This document shows positions 26,140 through 35,580 of a stretch of DNA of 36,849 nt, in pieces. Origin of the DNA: Caldilineales bacterium (lineage in GTDB: Bacteria > Chloroflexota > Anaerolineae > Caldilineales > Caldilineaceae); contig JAAXGZ010000138.1 of NCBI GenBank assembly GCA_012271135.1, forward strand, positions 1 through 36,849. Direction: 5' to 3'. How positions within the stretch are numbered: the first letter of the stretch is position 1; every line of letters starts with the position of its first letter. The translations under genes were made by a program, and so were the position numbers. The notes beneath the pieces were generated by a model. That model had not been told where the DNA came from, did not search any database, and saw only the letters and a list, made by a program, of their open reading frames with translations.

Positions 26140-27969
26140 ATGGAACAAATAGCCACCGTTCCGGAGCTGACGATCTCCGACCACATCGTCAACGACTTCT
26201 CCCTGACTGTTGCCACCGCCAACGGTACCGGCAGCCAGACCAGCAATCTGGTATTGATGCATGCCCTGTTCAACATGGGCATCCCAGTTACCGGCAAGAA
26301 CATCTTCCCCTCCAACATCCAAGGGCTGCCGACCTGGTATTCAATCCGGGTGTCCAGCGAAGGATTCCTGGCAAGGCGGGAACTGAACGAAATCACGGTG
26401 TGCATGAATCCGGCCACCGCGGTCGAGGACATGGCGATAATGCAACCGGACGGCTACATTCTTCATGACTCGGCCATCCCGGTGGCCGTGCGGAGGGACG
26501 ACGTCACCTACATCGAGCTCCCCGTCAAATCGCTGGTCGCTCCTTTCAAGGTTCCCACAGCCCTCCGGGCATATGTCAGCAATCAGATCTACGTCGGAGC
26601 TCTGGCATGGCTGCTCGAACTACCGATGGAGGAAATCCACAGGGCTTTGCAGCAACAGTTGAAAGGCAAGGATTCTGCCATTCAGCTCAATCTGGAAGTG
26701 GCCCAAGCTGGTTTCGACCACTGCAGCGAGACCTACGAGAACCTGGCGCCCTGGCGTGTGGAGCCGATGGCCGGGTTCAACGAAAACCGGATTTTGATCC
26801 AAGGCAACACTGCGGCGGCCCTCGGTGCAGTGTTTGGGGGCGTTTCACTGGTCTCCTGGTATCCGATTACCCCATCATCCAGCCTGGCGGAAGCGGCTGC
26901 CGACGCACTTCCCCGCTACCGGCTGGACCCGGACACGGACAAGCCAACATTCGCTGTAATCCAAGCCGAGGACGAGCTGGCTGCCATCGGCATGGCCATC
27001 GGGGCCGGCTGGGCCGGCGCACGCGGCATGACCACAACGAGCGGTCCCGGCATCAGCCTCATGGCCGAGTTCATCGGTCTTGCCTACTTCGCCGAGATCC
27101 CGGTCGTGGTTTGGGACGTGCAGCGCATGGGCCCCAGCACAGGCCTGCCCACGCGCACCAGTCAGGGCGACATCCTGAGTGCCTACACCCTGAGTCACGG
27201 TGACACGCGCCATGTGGTTCTGTTCCCCTCTTCGCCCAAGGAGTGCTTCGAGTTCGGCTGGCGCGCTCACGATTTGGCCGACCAGCTGCAGACCCCGGTA
27301 CTGGTACTTACCGATCTGGACTTGGGCATGAACCTGTGGATTTCGGAGCCGCTCGAGTACCCCGACGAACCCATCAACCGCGGGAAGGTTCTGGACGCGG
27401 AACAACTGGACGAACTGGCTGCCGAATGGGGACGCTATCGGGATGTCGACGGCGACGGTATCGCGTACCGAACGCTCCCGGGCACTCCGTCCAACTGGGC
27501 CGCATACTTCACGCGCGGCACCGGGCACGACGAAATGTCCCACTACTCGGAAAAGCCTGAGGTGTGGGAGCACAACCTGCAACGGGTCCAACGCAAGCTG
27601 GAAACCGCCCGCGGCCTCGTGCCGCAGCCGGACATTGTCCGGGACTCAGGCGAGCGTATCGGTCTGATTTCCCTGGGAAGCAACCACCCGGCCGTACAGG
27701 AGGCCCGCGTGCGGCTTGCCGAAACCGGCATTCCGACCGACTACCTGCGGGTGCGGGCATTGCCGGTCAACCAGACCATCCGCGATTTCATCAACGATCA
27801 CGAAGTCACAGTCGTGATTGAGAACAACGCCGACGGACAACTGCACGGCATCCTAAAATTGGAAACCGACGTTCCGGACCACCAGTTGGTGTCTAGCCGA
27901 CGTTGCAACGGACTGGCCCTGTCCGCCCGTTGGATCACCGAACAAATCACCACCATCACACAACGCTAG
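26140..27969 (+). CDS. korA: 2-oxoacid:ferredoxin oxidoreductase, fused gamma-alpha subunit (KorA-like)
   Basis: A 609-residue subunit with a gamma domain (about 20-195; begins near GTGSQTSNLVLMHALFNMG) fused to an alpha domain (about 205-590; SWYPITPSSSLAEA, IQAEDELAAIGMAIGAGWAGAR, TSGPGISLMAEFIGLAYFAE). This fusion and length suit 2-oxoglutarate:ferredoxin oxidoreductases of the KorAB type. With KorB it interconverts 2-oxoglutarate plus CoA and succinyl-CoA plus CO2, using ferredoxin in place of NAD. Substrate choice (2-oxoglutarate rather than pyruvate or branched-chain oxoacids) is inferred from the two-subunit layout. ATG 26140 is the natural start. korB follows after 14 bases. Confidence 0.9.
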   Translation: MEQIATVPELTISDHIVNDFSLTVATANGTGSQTSNLVLMHALFNMGIPVTGKNIFPSNIQGLPTWYSIRVSSEGFLARRELNEITVCMNPATAVEDMAIMQPDGYILHDSAIPVAVRRDDVTYIELPVKSLVAPFKVPTALRAYVSNQIYVGALAWLLELPMEEIHRALQQQLKGKDSAIQLNLEVAQAGFDHCSETYENLAPWRVEPMAGFNENRILIQGNTAAALGAVFGGVSLVSWYPITPSSSLAEAAADALPRYRLDPDTDKPTFAVIQAEDELAAIGMAIGAGWAGARGMTTTSGPGISLMAEFIGLAYFAEIPVVVWDVQRMGPSTGLPTRTSQGDILSAYTLSHGDTRHVVLFPSSPKECFEFGWRAHDLADQLQTPVLVLTDLDLGMNLWISEPLEYPDEPINRGKVLDAEQLDELAAEWGRYRDVDGDGIAYRTLPGTPSNWAAYFTRGTGHDEMSHYSEKPEVWEHNLQRVQRKLETARGLVPQPDIVRDSGERIGLISLGSNHPAVQEARVRLAETGIPTDYLRVRALPVNQTIRDFINDHEVTVVIENNADGQLHGILKLETDVPDHQLVSSRRCNGLALSARWITEQITTITQR

Positions 27970-27983
27970 GCCTGGGACTCAAC

Positions 27984-29063
27984 ATGGCTAGGAAACCGAC
28001 CCGACCTGCGAGAGGCAGCGGGAAACCGCGCCGCTCGGCTCTCAACGGGCTGGGACTGCCCAAGACCGAATACCGTGGGCGGCCCTCCACGCTCTGCAAG
28101 GGGTGCGGACACGACAGCATCAGCCAACGGATCATCAACGTTGCCTGGGAACACAACCTGGAGCAGCACAATGTGGTCAAGATGAGCGGGATTGGCTGCA
28201 GCAGCAAAACCCCGGCCTACTTCCTGCAAGGCAGCCATGGTTTCAACAGCCTGCACGGGCGGATGCCTTCAGTCAGCACAGGTGCGATCGTAGCCAACCG
28301 GCAACTCGAGATCATCGGCATCAGCGGCGACGGGGATACCGCCTCCATTGGCATCGGCCAGTTCAAACATGCCGTGCGCCGCAACGTGCCGATGATTTAC
28401 ATCGTCGAGAACAACGGAGTCTACGGTCTGACCAAAGGCCAGTTCAGCGCGACCGCAGACGCAGGCCAATCCATGAAGTATCACGGGGTGAATGAACTAC
28501 CTCCGCTGGACATCTGCATCGAGTCGCTGGCGGCCAACGCCACCCTGGTGGCCCGTAGTTTCGCCGGTGATCCAAAGCAGATCGAGAGCCTCCTGTCCAT
28601 AGCATTCAAGCATCGCGGCATCTCGGTTTTGGACATCATCAGTCCCTGCGTTACGTTCAACAACCACGACCAGTCCACCAAGAGCTACGCTTGGGGAAGG
28701 GAAAACGATCTGGTCCTCAACATCGTCGATCTGGTGCCTCCGGCCGAGGAAATTCAGATAGAGGACTACGAGTCGGAAATCGGCATCGAAATGCACGACG
28801 GCAGCTACATTGTGCTCAAGAAGGTCGGCGAGAACCATGATCCGACCGACAAGCGCGCCGCCGAAGACTTGCTCGAATCCGCCCGTGAAGAACAAAAATT
28901 CATTACAGGTCTGATTTATGTCAATGAAGATCAGGAAGACCTGATCGAGATGCTTGACTTGACCGAAACGCCGCTCTCACACCTGCCGGATCGCAAACTG
29001 CGTCCGCCTGAGGCGGTGCTGGACGCCATCAACGGCAGGTACGCACCGCTCGGAACTGCCTAA
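27984..29063 (+). CDS. korB: 2-oxoacid:ferredoxin oxidoreductase beta subunit (KorB-like)
   Basis: The ThDP- and iron-sulfur-binding partner of KorA, 359 residues. Seen: TLCKGCGHD, supplying part of the [4Fe-4S] ligands, with further Cys in GIGCSSK and SPCVTF; the ThDP/Mg motif GDGDTASIG followed by VENNGVYGLTKGQ. A C-terminal extension after about 290, rich in acidic residues, is usual for this type. ATG 27984 gives a 14-base gap to korA; the frame is open upstream but only inside korA. Electrons go to a ferredoxin not encoded here. The enzyme can run in the oxidative TCA cycle or, with low-potential ferredoxin, fix CO2. Confidence 0.92.
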   Translation: MARKPTRPARGSGKPRRSALNGLGLPKTEYRGRPSTLCKGCGHDSISQRIINVAWEHNLEQHNVVKMSGIGCSSKTPAYFLQGSHGFNSLHGRMPSVSTGAIVANRQLEIIGISGDGDTASIGIGQFKHAVRRNVPMIYIVENNGVYGLTKGQFSATADAGQSMKYHGVNELPPLDICIESLAANATLVARSFAGDPKQIESLLSIAFKHRGISVLDIISPCVTFNNHDQSTKSYAWGRENDLVLNIVDLVPPAEEIQIEDYESEIGIEMHDGSYIVLKKVGENHDPTDKRAAEDLLESAREEQKFITGLIYVNEDQEDLIEMLDLTETPLSHLPDRKLRPPEAVLDAINGRYAPLGTA

Positions 29064-29276
29064 TCCATTGCCAACGGATGGGCGGATCAATGCAAGCACC
29101 GACTAGGTCTGGCAGGAGCAATCGGACCTGCGTACCGCTCCCAGACGCAGCGTAGACTGGGGCAAATCACCCACTAAGTACCCGGTATCCGCGCTACCGA
29201 CGATCAGTGGTATGCGGATTGATGACGGGCTTCGTTCTGGCGTACAGCCGACAACGCACGCGCGCCGGTGTCGGAT

Positions 29277-29954
29277 TCAGGCGTACAAGCCCCGCATCTC
29301 GGGAGGCAACATCTCAGCGATCGCCTTCATCATGCGTGTCGTCAGTTCCTGAGCGTGGGTGTAGGCGGCATCCATGTCTCGGCTGTGTGCCGGGTCGTCC
29401 TCGACCTGAATGGGCACCCCGTAGCGGACCAGCACTCGATCGCGGTGCCACCGGCGCGTACGGCGCATGTGATTGATGTCGCGCGCCCCGATGATGGCGA
29501 CCGGAACGATTGGAGCCTGAGCCTTCAAGGCCAGCCGCACAACTCCGGTCTTGCCTTCGCTCAGAGCCGGAAACCGCTTCCCTTCGGGAAACATACCCAG
29601 CATGCAGCCGTCGCGCAGGAGCTTCAAGGCATGGGCGATGGCTTTCCTGTCGCTCTTGCCGCGACGCACCGGAAAGACTCCGGCTCTCCGAAAAAATTCG
29701 GAAACAATCGGATTTTTCTCGAACAGTTCCTGTTTCGCCATAAAGAAAATCTGCCGAGGGCTGCTGCACCCCAGGATCACGATGTCGTGTCCCGACGTGT
29801 GATTTGAAGCAAGGACGGCCGGACCGCGCAAGGGCACGTGTTCCTTCCCTTCCACAGTGATCCGGTAAAACAGCTTTTGGTAGAGGCTGAGGGTGACGTA
29901 TGCCAGTTTCCAAGTGAACGATGAATTCCGCGGCAGGAATGACAAGCGCAGCAT
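29277..29954 (-). CDS. 1-acyl-sn-glycerol-3-phosphate acyltransferase family protein (PlsC-like)
   Basis: A lysophosphatidate acyltransferase-type enzyme for phospholipid synthesis, membrane-associated. Seen: block I NHTSGHD (NHX4D), block II-like GVFPVRRGKSDR, block III FPEGKR (usually FPEGTR) and block IV VPVAIIGA. About 225 residues from ATG 29954, the usual size. A GTG at 30032 would add 26 residues and cannot be excluded. The gene stands alone, convergent with korB and divergent from amtB. The Lys in FPEGKR in place of Thr is a mild deviation seen in part of the family. Acyl donor and exact acceptor are unknown. Confidence 0.88.
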   Translation of the reverse strand: MLRLSFLPRNSSFTWKLAYVTLSLYQKLFYRITVEGKEHVPLRGPAVLASNHTSGHDIVILGCSSPRQIFFMAKQELFEKNPIVSEFFRRAGVFPVRRGKSDRKAIAHALKLLRDGCMLGMFPEGKRFPALSEGKTGVVRLALKAQAPIVPVAIIGARDINHMRRTRRWHRDRVLVRYGVPIQVEDDPAHSRDMDAAYTHAQELTTRMMKAIAEMLPPEMRGLYA

Positions 29955-30446
29955 GATGCGGAAGGATGTCTCCCGGTCCCCTTTCTCGACAATAAGCACC
30001 AACCGGCCGGTAACGGTCCGCGGAACGGGCACACGGGTGCGGACCGACTGGCCACAAAGGTCGATTCTAGCATAGCGCCCTGAATCGAAATCGTTGTCTT
30101 GAAGGGCTGTCCAGAGCCCTGATTCCTATCCGCATACGCCTCAGGGCGATCCCCAAACCGCACGAGGGGCTGCCCCCGCATCACGGGAATTCCAGTCCTG
30201 AAACCAAATCCTCAGTCCTGGATGTGCAAACCTACCAGTTTGATACATAATGCACAAAATCTCACCCATGTTGGAGGTATTGAACACCTCGATGCTGACT
30301 ATGCCTCTTGCTTCTCACTTTCATTGATGTGCACTATTCACATCGAATCACTATGCATATTGACGAAGACTGTGCAACATAGCCTAATTAAACTTGCTCC
30401 ATCGTTCTTCCAGACGAGCATCCATCCGGGAGGATCCAGGAGACTC
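29955..30446. other. divergent promoter region of plsC-like gene and amtB
   Basis: About 490 bases without a supported gene (about 410 if the plsC-like gene uses GTG 30032). The right half, from about 30180, is noticeably richer in A and T than the surroundings and carries the amtB promoter. Frames reaching upstream of amtB (from 30222) show no family similarity. Confidence 0.4.
30360..30388 (+). promoter_or_regulatory. amtB promoter
   Basis: TTGACG (30360-30365), 17-base spacer, CCTAAT (30383-30388): five and four of six consensus matches. Transcription near 30395 leaves a leader of about 50 bases with AGGAG at 30438-30442, four bases before the start. No sigma-54 GG-GC pair is visible, so this is not the classical NtrC-type nitrogen promoter. 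Confidence 0.55.
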
Positions 30447-31793
30447 ATGAACGCATCCTTGTTGAAGCGCCTTTCCTTGATGCTGCTGATTGCAGTATCC
30501 CTGTTGGCAGTCATTGGCGGTTCCGCCCTGGCAGCCGGCGATCCAACCGGCGAGATCCTGATGGCTGAAGCCGAGGATCCGGCCAGCGAGGCGTTGACCT
30601 TCGTGTGGCTGACCATCGCAGCCGTGTTGGTTTTCTTCATGCAGGCCGGGTTCGGTTTGGTCGAGTCCGGATTTGCGCAGGCCAAGAACACGGTCAACAT
30701 CTGGTCCAAGAACTACATGGATCTCTGCATCGGCGGCCTGGCCTACTTCTTCTTCGGCTATGGCGTGATGTACGGTACGGACATCGGCGGCTTCATCGGC
30801 AGCGACGGCTTTCTGCTGCTGGGCGACTACTACGATGTGGCCCATGCCCGCGACTGGTTCTTCCAGATGGTGTTTGCCGCCACCGCCGCCACGATCGTGT
30901 CCGGCGCGATGTCCGAGCGGACGCGTATCACGGCCTACATGGCGTACAGCTTCATTCTCAGCGGCATTGTCTACCCCCTCAGTGGCCATTGGGTCTGGGG
31001 CGGCGGCTGGCTGGCCAACATGGGCTTCCATGACTTCGCCGGTTCCGGTGTCGTGCACATGATGGGCGGCTTCGTCGGCCTGGTTGGCGCCAAAATGGTT
31101 GGCCCCCGCATCGGCAAGTTCAACGAGGACGGCACTCCCAACCACATGCCCCCCCACAATGCAACCTACATCGTGCTGGGCGGCCTGATTCTGTTCCTGG
31201 GATGGTTTGGCTTCAACGCAGGTTCCACCCTGAGCGGCACCGACTTGCGGCTCAGCATGATTGCCGTGAACACGATGCTGGCGGCCTTGGCCGGAACCAC
31301 GGTGTATGTCTACATCGTCCTCATCCGGACCGGCAAGATCAGTCTGACGGGCGCGGTCAACGGCTCCCTCGCGGGGCTGGTCGCGATCACGGCTCCGTGC
31401 GCCGTGGTGGCGCCGTGGTCCGCCCTGGTCATCGGCGGCCTGGCAGCCGTAGTCCTTATGTTTAGCGAGCGGTTTGTTGAGTACGTGCTCAAGGTGGACG
31501 ATCCGGTCGGCGCCGTATCGGTCCACGGCACTGTCGGACTGTTCGGCGTGCTTATGGTAGGCGTGTTCGCCGACGGTTCGTACGGCGGCATCTCCGGACT
31601 GATCGCAGGCAATGCCACGCAGTTTGTCACGCAGTTGATCGGCGGCATCGTGCTTCTGGTCTGGGCTCTCGTGGGCGGAGGCATCATGTTCGCCCTGATC
31701 AAGGTGGGCATGGGCCTGCGGGCTTCCGACGAAGAGCAGATCGCCGGGTTGGACGAACACGAACACGGCATGGCAGCCTACCAGCTCAGTTGA
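30447..31793 (+). CDS. amt: ammonium transporter Amt
   Basis: Trimeric inner-membrane channel for ammonium/ammonia, 448 residues with a cleavable-type signal (to about 30) and 11 expected membrane helices. Seen: FFMQAGFGLVESGFAQAKNTVN, TAATIVSGAMSER, the first pore His in GSGVVHMMGGFVGL and the second in VSVHGTVGLFGVL (the twin-His site), and NATYIVLGGLILFLGWFGFNAGS. Such proteins are usually followed by glnK for PII control; none is found here, where a PhyH gene follows a strong terminator. ATG 30447 has AGGAG 4 bases upstream, which decides the start. Imported ammonium would feed glutamine and glutamate synthesis. Confidence 0.96.
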   Translation: MNASLLKRLSLMLLIAVSLLAVIGGSALAAGDPTGEILMAEAEDPASEALTFVWLTIAAVLVFFMQAGFGLVESGFAQAKNTVNIWSKNYMDLCIGGLAYFFFGYGVMYGTDIGGFIGSDGFLLLGDYYDVAHARDWFFQMVFAATAATIVSGAMSERTRITAYMAYSFILSGIVYPLSGHWVWGGGWLANMGFHDFAGSGVVHMMGGFVGLVGAKMVGPRIGKFNEDGTPNHMPPHNATYIVLGGLILFLGWFGFNAGSTLSGTDLRLSMIAVNTMLAALAGTTVYVYIVLIRTGKISLTGAVNGSLAGLVAITAPCAVVAPWSALVIGGLAAVVLMFSERFVEYVLKVDDPVGAVSVHGTVGLFGVLMVGVFADGSYGGISGLIAGNATQFVTQLIGGIVLLVWALVGGGIMFALIKVGMGLRASDEEQIAGLDEHEHGMAAYQLS

Positions 31794-31812
31794 ATTCGCA
31801 CTATGGGATGGC

Positions 31813-31835
31813 CCTTCTCCCCGATGGGGAGAAGG
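31813..31835. other. perfect 10-bp hairpin behind amt
   Basis: CCTTCTCCCC, loop GAT, GGGGAGAAGG, starting 20 bases after the amt stop and ahead of the main terminator. No T-run follows. It may be a first stop signal, an mRNA 3'-end protecting stem, or a copy of a dispersed palindromic repeat. Confidence 0.5.
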
Positions 31836-31848
31836 TAGCGGATTGGTC

Positions 31849-31893
31849 AAGCCGCCCGCAACGAGGTTCGTTGCGGGCGGCTTAAGTTTTTTT
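31849..31893 (+). terminator. strong Rho-independent terminator of amt
   Basis: A perfect 15-bp stem AAGCCGCCCGCAACG/CGTTGCGGGCGGCTT with a 5-base loop AGGTT, then AAG and seven T (31887-31893). It is the strongest intrinsic terminator in the window. Confidence 0.92.
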
Positions 31894-31960
31894 GCTCCAT
31901 GTGCGCTCCCGTAGAATGAAGCCTCTCCCTTTCTGGCTGACCCGCCGAGGAGCAATACCT

Positions 31961-32740
31961 GTGTCTTCAGACCACTCCTTTGAGAAGGACCTGCAGTTTC
32001 TGCGGGACAACGGCTACCTGCTGGTCAAGAACGCGCTGGACGCGGATCAGGTGGCCAAGTGGAAGGATCTGCTGTACGGCATGTATGACCGTGAGGAATA
32101 CTGTGGTGCCAACTCGGTTGGCAACGTGTATTTCAACCTGTTGCTGGAACAGCGACCGGATTTGGTCAAGCCTCTGCTGACCAATCCACGCACCACTCCG
32201 TACATTCGGGCCATCATGGGTCGGCAGTGCCAGTTGCGCTCGGTCCGCGCCCACGTGAATCCCGAGGAGTACCGTCAGGAATGGCACATGGACTTCCTCG
32301 ACTACTACTACCAGGACGAAAAGGCGGACTGCATCCAGCCGGCGAGTGCCTTGTGCATGAACCAAACCTTCTACCTAACCGACAACGACCCGGACACGGC
32401 CAGGCTGACCTTTCTCAGGGAGTACCTGAACCAGCCAATCCCGGATGAGATGCGGTCACACATGTTCTACACGGATGACCGCCAAAATCCCTTCCAGGTC
32501 TGGTGCGACAACCAGGTCCATGCCGACCTGTATCCGAAGGCGGGGGACGCGGTGGTGTTCTACAGCCATATTCCCCATCAGGGTGCCAAGATCGGACCGG
32601 ACCCCAAGGGGGAAATCCGCGCCAACCTGGTCTTCCACTTTCAGCAGAACCCGATGCACCCCGGCATCCTGTTCGTTAGCGATCCCCAGCACACGCTGGA
32701 CACCATCAGCTATCGGGAAAGCTTCCCCTTCATCGACTGA
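31961..32740 (+). CDS. phytanoyl-CoA dioxygenase (PhyH) family protein, copy 2
   Basis: A 259-residue Fe(II)/2-oxoglutarate oxygenase. Seen: His109 and Asp111 in EWHMDFLDYYY, a distal His in YSHIPHQGAKIG (His206), and Arg220 for 2-oxoglutarate. The N-terminus (LQFLRDNGYLLVKNALDADQ) closely resembles copy 1 near 21490-22335, but the rest differs, so they are distant paralogues. GTG 31961 is the likely start because GAGGAG (31947-31952) lies 8 bases upstream; ATG 31916 would add 15 residues and overlaps that site. The gene stands between the amt terminator and the converging sdhB, so it is probably transcribed on its own. Substrate unknown. Confidence 0.88.
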   Translation: MSSDHSFEKDLQFLRDNGYLLVKNALDADQVAKWKDLLYGMYDREEYCGANSVGNVYFNLLLEQRPDLVKPLLTNPRTTPYIRAIMGRQCQLRSVRAHVNPEEYRQEWHMDFLDYYYQDEKADCIQPASALCMNQTFYLTDNDPDTARLTFLREYLNQPIPDEMRSHMFYTDDRQNPFQVWCDNQVHADLYPKAGDAVVFYSHIPHQGAKIGPDPKGEIRANLVFHFQQNPMHPGILFVSDPQHTLDTISYRESFPFID

Positions 32741-32802
32741 CGTTCCCGAATCGTCAACGGGCCGGTTGCTGTCCGGTACGGTAGACGGCCCCGCCCAGCC
32801 TC

Positions 32803-33564
32803 TCAGTCCCCGGTCCGACCCAACACAGCCCGGCGGTAGTCCCGGTTCATCTGACTGATGAAGTCCTGACCGATCTCCTTGGGGCACACGGACGTGCAGG
32901 CTCCCACATTGGTGCAGCCGCCAAACCCCTCGGCATCCATCTGTTCCACCATGCCGATTGCCCGCCGGTAGCGCTCGGGCTGCCCTTGGGGCAGGTGGCC
33001 GAGATGGCCGATCTTGGCAGCGGTGAACAGCGTGGCCGACCCGTTGGGGCAGGCTGCCGCACAGGCTCCGCAGCCGATGCACGTCGCGGCATCCATGGCG
33101 GTATCCACCCTGTCCTTGGGAATCAGGATTGAGTTCGCCTCCGGCGCGGTGCCGGTGGCGAACGAGATGAAGCCGCCGCGCTGCAGGATGCGATCGAAGG
33201 AACCGCGGTCCACAACCAGATCCTGAACCACCGGAAACGCTGCAACCCGCCACGGCTCGATCACAATGCGGTCGCCGTCCTTGAAATGCCGCATGTGCAG
33301 TTGACATACGGTGTGACCTGGAACCGGTCCGTGGGCCACCCCGTCAATCATCAACCCGCACATGCCGCAAATCCCTTCGCGGCAATCGTGGTCGAAGGCC
33401 ACAGGCATCTTCCGCTGTTCCAGCAGCTGTTCGTTGAGGAGGTCAAGCATCTCCAGAAATGAGGAGTCGGGGCTGACGCCGTCGAGTTCGTGGTCCTCAA
33501 AGCGACCCCGATCGTCGGCCGATGACTGGCGCCAAACGCGGAGATGAAGTTTCATGCCGCCCAT
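32803..33564 (-). CDS. sdhB: succinate dehydrogenase/fumarate reductase iron-sulfur subunit
   Basis: Electron-transfer subunit of 253 residues. Seen: [2Fe-2S] ligands Cys61, 66, 69 and 87 (CREGICGMCG), then the ferredoxin-like ligands in TCIGCGACAAACPNG (Cys162, 165, 168, 172) and GGCTNVGACTSVCPKE (Cys217, 223, 227), making the [4Fe-4S] and [3Fe-4S] clusters. It passes electrons from SdhA to the haem subunit SdhC. It is the last gene of icd-sdhC-sdhA-sdhB; nine bases separate it from sdhA. ATG 33564 or, three codons later, ATG 33555 may start it. Confidence 0.95.
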   Translation of the reverse strand: MGGMKLHLRVWRQSSADDRGRFEDHELDGVSPDSSFLEMLDLLNEQLLEQRKMPVAFDHDCREGICGMCGLMIDGVAHGPVPGHTVCQLHMRHFKDGDRIVIEPWRVAAFPVVQDLVVDRGSFDRILQRGGFISFATGTAPEANSILIPKDRVDTAMDAATCIGCGACAAACPNGSATLFTAAKIGHLGHLPQGQPERYRRAIGMVEQMDAEGFGGCTNVGACTSVCPKEIGQDFISQMNRDYRRAVLGRTGD

Positions 33565-33573
33565 ACCCCCGTT

Positions 33574-35520
33574 TCAGCTGTAGCTGCGTTCCGACAACCG
33601 GACTGCCTCGAACGCCAGCTGCTCGCGCCGCAACATGGGCGCAGCTCCTTCGCCCTGCCAGGTCCAACCGGCAACATAGCTGAATTCTTCGTCGTTGCGC
33701 TTGGCCTCACCGTCCGCGGTCTGGCTCTCTTCCCGGAAATGTCCGCCACAGGATTCCTCCCGGTGCAGGGCATCCAACACCAACAGTTCGCCTAGCTCGA
33801 TCAGGTCCGCAACGCGTCCCGCAAACTCAAGGTTCTGGTTCAGCGATCCCGCATCTCCGGGAACGTACAATTCGTTCCAGAACGACTCGCGCAATTGCTG
33901 AAGTTGCGTTCGGGCGGTCGACAGTGATTCGGCAGTGCGCGCCATGCCGCACTGTTCCCACATGATTTGGCCCAGTTCCCGGTGCAGGGACAGGGCGGTG
34001 CGCCGACCCTGGATCCCCAGCAGCGCCGACAGCTGGTTGCGCACATCCGCGATGGCCCCGGTCACTTCAGGCGCGTCGGCGGTCACCGCGGTCCGATCGG
34101 TTCCGGCCAGATAGTTGCCGATCGTATACGGTGCGATGAAGTACCCGTCGGCTAACCCCTGCATCAAGGCGCTGGCACCCAACCGATTGGCTCCGTGGTC
34201 CGAGAAGTTGGCCTCGCCCAGTACAAAGAGGCCGGGGACGTTGCTCTGCAGCTGGTAATCCACCCACAGGCCTCCCATGGTGTAGTGGACGGCGGGGTAA
34301 ATCCGCATCGGCACGGCATAGGGATCCTCGCCAGTGATGCTGTGGTACATGTCGAACAGGTTGCCGTACCGCTGTTCAATCGTGGCCCGTCCCAAGCGTT
34401 CCATCGCCTCCGAGAAGTCAAGGTAAACACCGTTTTTCTGCGGCCCGACACCCATGCCTTCGTCCACCACCTGCTTGGCGTTGCGGGACGCCACGTCCCT
34501 GGGCACCAGGTTGCCGAAACCGGGATACTTTTCCTCCAGAAAGTAGTACCGGTCCGGTTCCGGCACGGCATCGGGCGGGCGGGAATCGCCGGGACGCCGC
34601 GGGACCCAGATGCGGCCGTCGTTGCGAAGCGACTCGCTCATCAAGGTCAACTTGGACTGGTGCGAACCGGACGGCGGAATGCAGGTGGGGTGGATCTGTG
34701 TATAGCAGGGATTGGCAAAAACCGCGCCTCTGCGGTAGGCCCGCCAGATAGCGGTCACATTGCAACCTTTGGCGTTGGTCGACAGGAAGAACACATTGCT
34801 ATAGCCGCCGGTGGCCAGCACCACCGCATCTCCCAGGACCGCCCGGAGCTCGCCGGTCAAGAGGTTCCGAACCACAATTCCTCTGGCAATCCCGTCCACC
34901 ACGATCAGGTCCAGCATCTCCGATCTGACATGCATCTCCACTTGGCCGATGGCAATTTGGCGTGTCAGCGATTGGTAGGCGCCCAGAAGCAGCTGCTGGC
35001 CGGTCTGACCCCTGGCGTAGAATGTACGCGAAACCTGCACGCCGCCAAAGGAACGATTGTCAAGGTATCCGCCGTACTCCCGGGCGAACGGAACTCCCTG
35101 TGCAACGCACTGATCGATGATCTCGGTACTGATCTGGGCCAGCCGATAGGTGTTGGCTTCGCGCGAACGATAGTCACCGCCCTTGACCGTGTCGTAGAAC
35201 AGGCGCCGGATGCTGTCTCCGTCGTTGCGGTAGTTCTTGGCTGCATTGATGCCACCCTGCGCAGCAACGCTGTGAGCCCGGCGCGGACTGTCCTGAAAAC
35301 AGAAGCAGGAGACGCGGTAGCCCTGTTCCCCAAGCGCGGTCGCCACCGACGCGCCAGCTAGGCCGGAACCCACCACGATCACATGGTAGTGCCTGCGATT
35401 GGCCGGCGCCACCAGCTTCATGGAGAAGCGGAGGGCGTCCCACTTGTTCTCAATGGGTCCCGGCGGCACCTGCCCGTCAAGCTCCGGGCCGTCCTGCCAG
35501 TGGCGCAAATGCTCAGACAT
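33574..35520 (-). CDS. sdhA: succinate dehydrogenase/fumarate reductase flavoprotein subunit
   Basis: Catalytic subunit of 648 residues that oxidises succinate or reduces fumarate with covalent FAD. Seen: FAD fold [18 protein letters not shown] (51 on), the flavin-linking His83 in [13 protein letters not shown], substrate and active-site segments [12 protein letters not shown] and [10 protein letters not shown], and [16 protein letters not shown]. The about 640-residue length with a long C-terminal helical domain is that of type B enzymes (Bacillus, Wolinella, Bacteroides style), in agreement with the di-haem SdhC. The N-terminal 40 residues before the FAD fold are longer than in E. coli SdhA and usual for this type. 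Confidence 0.96.
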   Translation of the reverse strand: MSEHLRHWQDGPELDGQVPPGPIENKWDALRFSMKLVAPANRRHYHVIVVGSGLAGASVATALGEQGYRVSCFCFQDSPRRAHSVAAQGGINAAKNYRNDGDSIRRLFYDTVKGGDYRSREANTYRLAQISTEIIDQCVAQGVPFAREYGGYLDNRSFGGVQVSRTFYARGQTGQQLLLGAYQSLTRQIAIGQVEMHVRSEMLDLIVVDGIARGIVVRNLLTGELRAVLGDAVVLATGGYSNVFFLSTNAKGCNVTAIWRAYRRGAVFANPCYTQIHPTCIPPSGSHQSKLTLMSESLRNDGRIWVPRRPGDSRPPDAVPEPDRYYFLEEKYPGFGNLVPRDVASRNAKQVVDEGMGVGPQKNGVYLDFSEAMERLGRATIEQRYGNLFDMYHSITGEDPYAVPMRIYPAVHYTMGGLWVDYQLQSNVPGLFVLGEANFSDHGANRLGASALMQGLADGYFIAPYTIGNYLAGTDRTAVTADAPEVTGAIADVRNQLSALLGIQGRRTALSLHRELGQIMWEQCGMARTAESLSTARTQLQQLRESFWNELYVPGDAGSLNQNLEFAGRVADLIELGELLVLDALHREESCGGHFREESQTADGEAKRNDEEFSYVAGWTWQGEGAAPMLRREQLAFEAVRLSERSYS

Positions 35521-35580
35521 CGGCTATGCATCCCGGACTGTTCATGCCGCGGTCAGGCCCCTGAACAACGGTAGGGGTCA

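Noticed and set aside
29064..29276. Terminator between korB and the plsC-like gene
   Set aside because: Only scattered short inverted repeats without a compact stem or T-run are visible.
30384..31955. 523-codon minus-strand frame opposite amt
   Set aside because: Rich in His, Gln and Asp as expected for the antisense of a membrane protein gene; the Amt motifs are unambiguous.
34195..35361. 388-codon plus-strand frame opposite sdhA
   Set aside because: Antisense shadow of the flavoprotein gene.
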